Part shown: positions 17,878 to 24,805 of the stretch, piece after piece | Numbering within the stretch: position 1 is the first letter of the stretch | How the letters are laid out: every line of letters starts with the position of its first letter | Assembly: GCA_934271245.1 (NCBI GenBank) | Contig: CAKQQY010000010.1 | Location: 1 to 55,659, forward strand | Origin: an uncultured Clostridia bacterium | GTDB taxonomy: Bacteria; Bacillota; Clostridia; Christensenellales; Borkfalkiaceae | Length of the DNA: 55,659 nucleotides | Direction of reading: 5' to 3' | The notes under the pieces: model-generated | Told to the model about the DNA's origin: nothing | Databases searched by the model: none | The model's input: the letters and a program-made list of their open reading frames with translations, nothing else | Translations under genes and position numbers: made by a program

Positions 17878-20142
17878 TTACGCTACTTCGGAAATGCTGA
17901 ATCCCGTAAATACGAAAGATTGTAAATTCGCCCCTATAAACATCATCTGGAAATAGGGATTTTCAATCGTTTTTGTCGCAGTATATTCGCAAGTTACCGT
18001 GTAGACAGTCTTTCCGTTTATGGTTTCCTTTGTTACGTAACCGTTGTCTTTAAGAGATTGTAATTGACAAACGTCAGTCGATCCGCCTACCTTTTCACTC
18101 ATAATACCAAAACCGAGCCACCACATATTGCCGTTATTATAGTAAATTCCGGTATCTATTACTTTATAAGAAATAACGTAGGTCGTGTTCTCCGTCCAGG
18201 TATGGTTAAGTTTAAATATAGCGGCTGTATTGCTTGAACCCGACTCACCTTTTTTCTCGAAATAAATTCCGAGATCATCGCCCGTTACGAGAGTGGAAGA
18301 ATCGTTAGTGTACTTTAACCCGTAAGAGTTAGTGGACGATATCGCAATAGCGTCCATACTTCCGCTTTTATACTGTAACAAATCCAACAATCCGCTTCTT
18401 TCTTTGACGATTACGTTTTCAACTTTGAACTCGAAGTTTGTAAACATAGTGCCGTGCGTAAGGAAGATAATCTCGATTTTCTTACTGTCGGTAGCGGTAA
18501 AATCAAGCCGCATACTGAACGTTTTACCGACGAAATTAGCCTTTATGTTGTTACAAGTGGATTCCGACACGCCCGAAGCATTGACAAAGTTTGTAATTGA
18601 AGAAGAGTAATTCGTTTTGAAATTAAGTCCCCAGTAATTGCTCGTATCTGCTTTGGAAACAGTGAAATCAAAAGTTACCGAATAATTCTTATTTGCTTCG
18701 GCATTAACCGCCGTTACAACCTTGACTTCCGAACTGTTTGCGACGTTTTCTCCGCCGCTAATCGTTACGAAAGAATTACCGTTTTCGGAAACAACTTCGG
18801 CAGACATACCTGCCGCAACGGTCGAAATTACCGCGCCGCTTACGTTCGTGGTATCTTTCAGACTCACGTTATAAATAAGGAAATCGTAATTGGTATACTT
18901 ATACGGAGCAAACAAAACCTTCATTATATAAAGGTTCGTATTTTCCGAAGCAGTAACGGTATACGAAATTTTATAATCGTCGTTCGTTTTCTTGGTATAT
19001 AAATTGTTTATCGCCTTTCCCGCGATCTTATAATCGTCCGTGTTATCGACGAGACAAGTACACCAACCGAAATCGGGAATATTTTCGCCTTCGGAAGCAA
19101 GTTTTCTGACTAAAAACTCAACGGTGTATAATCTGCCTGCCGTAAGTTGCTTGTCAAACGTGAGCGTAGCCGTCGGGTTTCCTTCAATTTCGTTCGTAGC
19201 CGTTACTCTTAACGCAACGTTAGCCCCTTCGGGCAAAATCGTTTCGTCTACGGTATACCCGATATTGAATTTATCGCTCTTATCGGACAAGGTTACGCCG
19301 GCAAGTTCGTTAGTTACTCTGTCGTCGGAAATCGTTACGTTCAAGGTTTTTTCGACGTTTCCAAGGCTTACTCTCGCGGAAACGACTTCGCCGCTGTAAC
19401 CCGAAACGGTAATTACGTTTTTATTATCGTAAGAAAGCGCGTCGCCGTCAATCTCAACCTTAACTACGAAGTTTGCGGGAGTTGCGGTAACGTTTATCGT
19501 ATCGCCTATTTTGGCGGTAATATTTACTTCGTCTTCTTCGCTGTCGGCAATCGTAAACGACGGATTACAACTATTTACGATATTCGCTAAAAGTGAATCG
19601 GTTCTGCCCTTAGAAAGAGCGATACTCGCAACCTGACCGACAGATCTCGTCTGCATATTTTCCGCCGCCGAGTATTCGTACGTTTCCGTCGCGCTGTCGT
19701 ATAAGTAGGCTCTCGCCGTCAAATCGATCGTGTAATACTTTTCGGGAACTTCTATCATCGCAACGTTAAACGCCACCATTCCGTCGGACACGTCCGTAGT
19801 AGCGTCCAAATCGAATTTTTCGACTTGTCTGTTTTCCGCTTTCTGATTTTCTACGGTAAGTTCCCCTTCTAACAACTTCGACGGGATAATAAGCATTCCG
19901 GCGGTGTAATTTTCTTTTAATACGCCGCTCTTAAAATACTTTTCGTTTATCTCGCCCCTGAATCTTATGCCCGCAGGTTCTTCTAGTCTCACGCTCGCGC
20001 CCACACGCATAGCGACGTTCGTTTCCGTAACGGTTTCGTCCGCTTTTGCCGAATATCCGTTAAAAGTCATAAACGCCGTTAAAAGAGACGCTACGCACGC
20101 GAGTACGAAAGTAACCATCAACAATTTTCTACCATTGCCCAT
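17878..20142 (-). CDS. large secreted modular protein (RFRGEI-type N-terminal domain, three repeated beta modules)
   Basis: 754 residues from the ATG at 20142. The frame extends to a GTG at 20151, but that GTG lies inside the ribosome binding site GGAGGTG, which is spaced 6 bases from ATG 20142. A signal peptide (ending near YSAKADE) precedes a domain with MRVGASVRLEE and GIRFRGEI, common in surface proteins of gut Clostridia. Three beta modules follow at about 300-430, 450-590 and 610-754, with cores such as NYWGLNF and MWWLGFGI that resemble the modules of the next gene. The chain ends in a short strand with no LPxTG and no membrane helix, so it may be released or held non-covalently. Its start overlaps the 47-codon ORF by 14 bases. 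Confidence 0.72.
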   Translation of the reverse strand: MGNGRKLLMVTFVLACVASLLTAFMTFNGYSAKADETVTETNVAMRVGASVRLEEPAGIRFRGEINEKYFKSGVLKENYTAGMLIIPSKLLEGELTVENQKAENRQVEKFDLDATTDVSDGMVAFNVAMIEVPEKYYTIDLTARAYLYDSATETYEYSAAENMQTRSVGQVASIALSKGRTDSLLANIVNSCNPSFTIADSEEDEVNITAKIGDTINVTATPANFVVKVEIDGDALSYDNKNVITVSGYSGEVVSARVSLGNVEKTLNVTISDDRVTNELAGVTLSDKSDKFNIGYTVDETILPEGANVALRVTATNEIEGNPTATLTFDKQLTAGRLYTVEFLVRKLASEGENIPDFGWCTCLVDNTDDYKIAGKAINNLYTKKTNDDYKISYTVTASENTNLYIMKVLFAPYKYTNYDFLIYNVSLKDTTNVSGAVISTVAAGMSAEVVSENGNSFVTISGGENVANSSEVKVVTAVNAEANKNYSVTFDFTVSKADTSNYWGLNFKTNYSSSITNFVNASGVSESTCNNIKANFVGKTFSMRLDFTATDSKKIEIIFLTHGTMFTNFEFKVENVIVKERSGLLDLLQYKSGSMDAIAISSTNSYGLKYTNDSSTLVTGDDLGIYFEKKGESGSSNTAAIFKLNHTWTENTTYVISYKVIDTGIYYNNGNMWWLGFGIMSEKVGGSTDVCQLQSLKDNGYVTKETINGKTVYTVTCEYTATKTIENPYFQMMFIGANLQSFVFTGFSISEVA

Positions 20143-20272
20143 TTTCGCCACCTCCGAGTTCCGTGTCCCAATCGTTGTTCCATTTGACCAGGTTATCGGT
20201 GCTTGCAGTAAGAATATCGTCTTTTAAGTCAAACAAAACCAAAATTTTTGCCGCTTGATATGATTTTTTCAT
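20129..20272 (-). CDS. 47-residue small protein or leader peptide at the head of the glycan operon
   Basis: The sequence directly shows ATG 20272, 47 codons and TAG. It has an excellent ribosome binding site, AGGAGG, 5 bases upstream. It begins MKKSYQAAKILVLFDLKD, then has DDILTAS and a Trp/Asp-rich tail (WNNDWDTELGGGENGQW). The overall pattern (MKK-x-Y, a hydrophobic stretch, then F-D...D-D-I-L-T-A-S) recalls short proteins I have seen near surface-protein genes of gut Clostridia; that resemblance is from memory and untested. It overlaps the next gene by 14 bases and contains that gene's ribosome binding site, so its translation could control the secreted protein. The function is unknown. 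Confidence 0.6.
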   Translation of the reverse strand: MKKSYQAAKILVLFDLKDDILTASTDNLVKWNNDWDTELGGGENGQW

Positions 20273-20653
20273 ATTAACCTCCTCTCACATTGATAGTCGA
20301 CTATAAATCAGTTCTCTTTCTTTTGTTTTGCCGTTCGGTACGATTGCCTTTTCCCGTCGGCTCGTTTCGCCGATTAAAAGAACCGTAAGAGTTCGTCACG
20401 CTCCTTAAAAGTTTAATCGGTAAACGAAAGTTGTTACGGATTGCACTAACGACTTATCCGCCCGTCGCCGCGCACAACCGAAACGATAATATTACTTCTA
20501 CAATAATTAGACCACTACTCTGCGCCTAAATATACGTTTTAATTTACTTATAGTTGTCATTTTTTGCACTATTTTATTTTTGGATATCACCGAAAAATTT
20601 CCCTTCTATTGACAAAAACGAAAAAACGTTATATCCTTAAAAAGGAGGTGCGT
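20273..20653. other. divergent intergenic control region
   Basis: The 381 bases between the glycan operon and the divergent AraC gene. For the operon, a TATAGT -10-like hexamer (20300-20305) overlaps a 12-bp perfect palindrome ATAGTCGACTAT (20293-20304). No TTGACA-like hexamer lies 17 bases upstream of it, which would suit activator-dependent transcription. A short inverted repeat TCGGC...GCCGA lies at about 20356-20372. For the AraC gene a good promoter is listed separately. The region is long enough for several AraC binding sites, but no clear direct repeat was recognised. Confidence 0.5.
20609..20637 (+). promoter_or_regulatory. sigma-A-type promoter for the divergent AraC gene
   Basis: TTGACA (20609-20614), a 17-base spacer and TATCCT (20632-20637). 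The next bases hold the AGGAGGTG ribosome binding site, leaving a 5' leader of roughly 10 bases before the ATG at 20654. Confidence 0.75.
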
Positions 20654-21523
20654 ATGCTCCATTACACTTTTAACACTATTAGATTTTCACCGTATACTTC
20701 GGTTATAATGAGTCCTAATCCTTACGCCCATACTACGGACTTCTGGAAAATAACTTACGCTATAGACGGCAAAAGCGAACAAATAACCGACGGCGTGAAA
20801 AGAACGCTCACGCAGTCTACCGTGCTTATAGTAAAACCCGGCGCGGTTCATCAGAACCTTAACTACTCGGGCGCATTTTATAAGCATAGAGACGTTTACG
20901 TCGCCGACGGAAAAATGCAGGAAATCTGCTCTCATTTTCCGCGCGAAACGTACGATAAATTATGTGAAAAAACGCCTTTTTTCAAGATATCGCCCATAGT
21001 TTTTAATTATTTCGAAACCATGCTGAACAGTTTCCCCGTTAATTCGGAAACAAAAAACGACTATCTCGACGGAATACATTTCACGATAGTCGCTAACGTT
21101 ATTTCTTTATTTCTGGAAAGTTTTTCAAGCGGTTACAACAAACCTGAATGGATTATAAATCTTGCAAGCCGCACCAACGACGCAGAGTACCTTCAAAACA
21201 GCGTGGCGCACCTTATTTCGGATATTCCATATAGCCACGGATACATCTGCAGAGAGTTTAAAAAGTATTACGGAATTACTCTTTCGGAATATTTAATAAA
21301 GGCTAAAATAATTCACTCTTCTACCCTTTTAATTAACAAAAACTTATCCATAATCGACATTGCTTACAGGCTCGGTTTTTCAACACAAAGCAGTTTTATA
21401 AAGTCGTTTAAAAGATATTTCAACGTATCCCCCGGCAAATTCAGAAAAACCAATCTTCAAAAATCCACGATAGGTACTACCACTATCTGGGGCAAAAGCA
21501 ATACCCCCCAGCGTTCCGTATAA
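20654..21523 (+). CDS. AraC-family transcriptional regulator
   Basis: 290 residues from the ATG at 20654. The frame opens 30 codons earlier, but only this ATG has a ribosome binding site (AGGAGGTG, 3 bases before) and the earlier part spans the promoter. A cupin-like N-terminal sensor (VLIVKPGAVHQNLNYSG) precedes the two-helix-turn-helix DNA-binding region: GYICREFKKYYGITLSEYL, then IIDIAYRLGFSTQSSFIKSFK with the closing FNVSPGKFRK. The gene is divergent from the glycan operon, the usual position of a sugar-responsive activator, so it is the best candidate regulator of the operon. Which sugar it senses cannot be told. Confidence 0.9.
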   Translation: MLHYTFNTIRFSPYTSVIMSPNPYAHTTDFWKITYAIDGKSEQITDGVKRTLTQSTVLIVKPGAVHQNLNYSGAFYKHRDVYVADGKMQEICSHFPRETYDKLCEKTPFFKISPIVFNYFETMLNSFPVNSETKNDYLDGIHFTIVANVISLFLESFSSGYNKPEWIINLASRTNDAEYLQNSVAHLISDIPYSHGYICREFKKYYGITLSEYLIKAKIIHSSTLLINKNLSIIDIAYRLGFSTQSSFIKSFKRYFNVSPGKFRKTNLQKSTIGTTTIWGKSNTPQRSV

Positions 21524-21684
21524 GTAAAACGTTACGCTTCGAAACGCAAAAAACGTATCATTATAGTCGCTCGCTTAAAAATCTGTTTTACGTTTCTTTA
21601 ATGTGTGGGTAACGGCGGTGGCAGGTTGACGAAAATTGAATATTTTTTGATTAAAATTACATACAATTATTTATTTTTAAGTAG

Positions 21685-21717
21685 TATACTATCTCCCGTA
21701 AAAACTTTACGGGAGAT
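21685..21717 (+). promoter_or_regulatory. promoter -10 and perfect palindrome before the MFS gene
   Basis: TATACT (21685-21690) is a good -10 hexamer, but the bases 17 upstream (TACAAT) are a poor -35. Immediately after it lies a perfect inverted repeat, ATCTCCCGTAAA (21691-21702) and TTTACGGGAGAT (21706-21717), with a 3-base centre. The right arm contains the only ribosome-binding-like sequence (GGGAG) before the ATG at 21727. It may be a repressor operator over the transcription start, or an RNA hairpin hiding the ribosome binding site if transcription starts further upstream. Confidence 0.6.
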
Positions 21718-21726
21718 ATTTTATTT

Positions 21727-23034
21727 ATGAAAGACGAAAAAGTAAAAGACGGTTTCGAGTTAACGAGAATTTTATATATTATCGAAGCCGCGCTCGAATA
21801 CTTCGTTTCTATTTCGGTAGGCACGGTCTACCTTGCCAAAATAACCGCCTACTGCGGCATAAGCGACGAAGTTACCGCAATACTCACCGCTTTCGTTTCG
21901 CTCGGGTGCAGTTTTCAATTGCTGTCGATATTTTTCAGCGGCAATTCGTCCGTCAAAGGTTTCGTGTCCGGCGGACATATCGTAAGCCAGTTGCTTTTTA
22001 CGTCGCTCTATATAATTCCCCTTTTAAGTTTTGACGATAACGCAAAGGCTATAATTCTGATAATAGCTTTATTAGCCGCCCAGATTATACATAATCTCGT
22101 AAACGCGCCTAAAATAAATTGGTTTATGTCCACCGTTAAAGACCAAAGCCGCGGCAGATTTACCGCCGTCAAGGAAATGGTTTCGCTTATCGGCGGAACG
22201 GCTTTTTCGTTCGGATTAAGTTATATTATAGATAAATACGAAAGCGCGGGAAATATGCGCGCGGCGTTTACCGTCGGCGCGATTATTTTGGGATTGCTTA
22301 CGGTTTTCCACACACTAACGCTCGTTTTTGCCAAAGAACCGCAAAAGCAGGTCGCGCCCGTCAGACATAAAGGACAGGTCAAAAAATTGCTTAAAAACAA
22401 AACGTTGCTTAAACTCGTACTCGTTGCAACGCTTTTTATGTTCTCAAACTACGCCACGGTTTCTTTTTCGGGAACTTATATGAACGGAGAACTCGGCTTT
22501 TCGCTTACTTTTTCGTCGGCGGTGGTATTTATAGGCAGTATTTGCCGCGTCGTCTTTTCCATTCCGTTCGGCAAATTCGCAGATAAAAAAGGGTTCTGCT
22601 CTATGCTTTTCGTTTGTTTCTGCATAGTGGCTTTGTCTTACGCTCTTAACGTGTTCACCGTTCCGTCCAACGGAAAGATTCTTTACCCTATCTACTACTC
22701 GCTTCACTGCATAGCAATGGCGGGAATAAACAGCGCTATGATTAACCTTATTTACGATTACGTTACCCCGGAAGAACGCACGGGCGCGCTTGCTCTTAAC
22801 CAAAGTTTTTCGGGTATATCGGGATTTTTGGCAACTCTCGCTTTAAGCCCCGTTATGAAAATTATAAAACAAAACGGAAATACCCTTTTCGGTATTCCCG
22901 TTTACGCGCAACAACTCTTTTCGCTTATTAGTTTAATAATCGTTTTGATTCTGATAGCGTATCTGCTTTTGGTTATAAGAAAACTGCCGAGAGCAAACGC
23001 AGAAACTTTGCCGCTTAATCAATCGGATTTGTAA
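21727..23034 (+). CDS. MFS transporter
   Basis: 435 residues with about twelve hydrophobic segments in two halves, separated by a charged cytoplasmic stretch near 215-235 (EPQKQVAPVRHKGQVKKLLK). The loop GKFADKKGF after the eighth segment has the G-x-x-x-D-R/K-x-G pattern of the major facilitator superfamily. No substrate-specific motif was recognised, so sugar or drug export are both possible. It sits between two AraC genes and next to a glycan operon, which favours a role linked to sugars, by inference only. Its stop overlaps the stop of the convergent AraC gene by 16 bases. Expression is probably controlled at the palindrome before its start. Confidence 0.85.
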   Translation: MKDEKVKDGFELTRILYIIEAALEYFVSISVGTVYLAKITAYCGISDEVTAILTAFVSLGCSFQLLSIFFSGNSSVKGFVSGGHIVSQLLFTSLYIIPLLSFDDNAKAIILIIALLAAQIIHNLVNAPKINWFMSTVKDQSRGRFTAVKEMVSLIGGTAFSFGLSYIIDKYESAGNMRAAFTVGAIILGLLTVFHTLTLVFAKEPQKQVAPVRHKGQVKKLLKNKTLLKLVLVATLFMFSNYATVSFSGTYMNGELGFSLTFSSAVVFIGSICRVVFSIPFGKFADKKGFCSMLFVCFCIVALSYALNVFTVPSNGKILYPIYYSLHCIAMAGINSAMINLIYDYVTPEERTGALALNQSFSGISGFLATLALSPVMKIIKQNGNTLFGIPVYAQQLFSLISLIIVLILIAYLLLVIRKLPRANAETLPLNQSDL

Positions 23035-23846
23035 GCCTTACGATACTTATTCGGAGTAGTCGAAAACTTATCTTTAAATAACCTTATAAAATTAGAGCAA
23101 TTCGGGAAGCCTGCTTTTTCGCAGGCTTCTTTTACGTTATAGCCGTTTCCCAAATAAATTTTCGCCATAGATAGTTTTTGATAATCGAGATACTCTTTGG
23201 GAGTAATACTTAAATGTTTTTCAAACAATCTCGTCAGCGTAGAAACCGAAATAAAATTCCTCTCGGCAATATCTTTCGTTCCGCTTATTTCGGCGGAATT
23301 TTCTTTTATATCGACAAGAATTTTAGCAAGCGCAGGCGGTAAAATCTCGTCGTTTTCGGGTTTTGGCGCGGTTTTCGTTATCTTCGCCGCGTTTTTTAAA
23401 TAATACAAAAGGTCGCACAGGCGTTTAAAAACGCCGAGTTTATCCTTTTCATCGTAGTTATAAGCAAAATATTCGCATATTCCCTTTAATTCGTCGGAAT
23501 TGTCATTCGGAACGCGTATCGGAAATTTATCGTTTTTTAAAATCTCGTCGAACGCTTCGAAAGACCCTTTTACCCAAAAACACGCGTGATTGTGTTTAGT
23601 CGGCTTGGGCAAAATGCAATGGTGAAGCGTATACGGCGGAATAACTACCGCGTCGTAAGGAGATAACGACACCGTTTCATCTCCTATCATGAACATCGAC
23701 TTCCCGTCAAGCAACACGTATATTTCGGTTTTATCGTGCAAATGCGGTACAAATATCTTCCTGTCGTAAAAGGCGTTTCCGGCGTCTACGTAATATTCAA
23801 AAGTTATTTTTTCGGCAGTTTCGAAATTTATGCTCTTTTTATCCAC
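23019..23846 (-). CDS. AraC-family transcriptional regulator (second)
   Basis: 275 residues. The N-terminal cupin part has HLHDKTEIYVLLDG and a repeat of beta strands ending PPYTLHHCILP. The C-terminal part has two helix-turn-helix motifs: AERNFISVSTLTRLFEKHL, and NVKEACEKAGFPNCSNFIRLFK with the closing FSTTPNKYRK. The gene is convergent with the MFS transporter, overlapping it by 16 bases, and has its own strong promoter. Candidate targets are the MFS gene, itself or genes elsewhere. It shares the fold but little obvious sequence with the AraC protein at 20654. Confidence 0.9.
   Translation of the reverse strand: MDKKSINFETAEKITFEYYVDAGNAFYDRKIFVPHLHDKTEIYVLLDGKSMFMIGDETVSLSPYDAVVIPPYTLHHCILPKPTKHNHACFWVKGSFEAFDEILKNDKFPIRVPNDNSDELKGICEYFAYNYDEKDKLGVFKRLCDLLYYLKNAAKITKTAPKPENDEILPPALAKILVDIKENSAEISGTKDIAERNFISVSTLTRLFEKHLSITPKEYLDYQKLSMAKIYLGNGYNVKEACEKAGFPNCSNFIRLFKDKFSTTPNKYRKAYKSD
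23106..23133 (+). terminator. intrinsic terminator for the MFS transcript inside the convergent AraC gene
   Basis: A 9-bp stem GAAGCCTGC / GCAGGCTTC with a 6-base loop, followed by TTTT, lies 72 bases past the MFS stop. The same bases encode EACEKAGF of the convergent regulator on the other strand. Confidence 0.6.
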
Positions 23847-23872
23847 TTTTATTCCCCAACAGTTTAAAACTT

Positions 23873-23901
23873 ACTATAAATTAACTCGCCTGATTTGTCA
23901 A
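23873..23901 (-). promoter_or_regulatory. sigma-A-type promoter for the second AraC gene
   Basis: On the minus strand TTGACA (23896-23901), a 17-base spacer and TATAGT (23873-23878), about 27 bases before the start codon. This is close to the ideal consensus. Confidence 0.8.
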
Positions 23902-24055
23902 TAAAAAAATAAAAATTTGTTTTTAACGGTCGGAATAGTTGCTACGTTTAACGCTAAAATACGGCTACAATCGGATAAAAAGCAATACGAATTCCGAAAA
24001 ACAACGTCGTAGGACTATTTTATCTCTTTGATAAGTACAATTTGTTTCAATACTG

Positions 24056-24754
24056 TTATTCTTCTATTTGCGAGCACACAACGCCTTCGTCGATTTTGTA
24101 CATAAGCATACTTGCAAACATCAAACGCCTAAACGCCTCATCTTTATCCAAACCTATATTTTCGTGTGACTTAGGATTCCTTAATGCTGACATTGAGCCT
24201 GCAAGCATTTGCATATAACCCATTTGTGTATTTTGGCCCGTATCATTTGTTCTATCTCAAAACTCAACAATCGGCTCATTTGCAGAAAACAAGCAAGTCA
24301 TAACTGAAACACCATCAGGAATTTTTTCGCCAGGTTTAACTTTCTTGAAAATCTTCTTAACACGGCTATTGATTTCAATAAAAGCATCACATGCAGCATT
24401 TGCATAATGCCCGTCTAAATAAAGTTTTTTTGACGATTTTATTATCATCGGATGAATAATCGCCCAAATATCTTCTTGTGGATTATCGCATTCATTATTA
24501 AGATAATTGACAATAGCTAAAAATTCCCCTAAGGCGATAATATTTAGCTTTGCACCAATAAAAAGTATATCTTTTAAGCGGAACAAATCTTTACTAAAAT
24601 ATGGTTCAGATTTTGCTATACTTTCAGACAATTTTATAATTCCATTTTTAATTTCATTAATACCTTGCAAGTGAAACACTCGTTGCCCCAAATCGGGTTT
24701 AATAGACATTGAGTTTGCCCACTCGTGTAAGCCTTTTACTAGTTGTATATCCAT
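24056..24754 (-). pseudogene. TIGR02391/Ymh-like protein interrupted by an in-frame TGA
   Basis: From ATG 24754 (GGAG 6 bases upstream) the frame runs 165 codons to TGA at 24257-24259. It then continues in the same frame for 66 more codons to TAA at 24056. The joined 232-codon sequence reads as one family. Before the stop: IWAIIHPMIIKSSKKLYLDG, HYANAACDAFIEIN. After it: QMGYMQMLAGSMSALRNPKSH. These are the two halves of the TIGR02391 (Ymh) domain, whose G-x-R/L-R-N-P-x-x-H motif lies past the stop. Family members are often near restriction or abortive-infection genes; the exact role is not known. The TGA is most simply a nonsense mutation. Nearby core genes keep TGA as a stop, so general recoding is unlikely. 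Base composition is AT-rich compared with the flanks. Confidence 0.8.
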
Positions 24755-24805
24755 TTTTTACTCCATAGGTTTAATCATTGATTCGATAAAAAAATACTCA
24801 TTAAT

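Noticed and set aside
24056..24754. General recoding of TGA as an amino acid
   Set aside because: The second AraC gene uses TGA as its real stop, and core genes read normally under the standard bacterial code; no selenocysteine context was seen.
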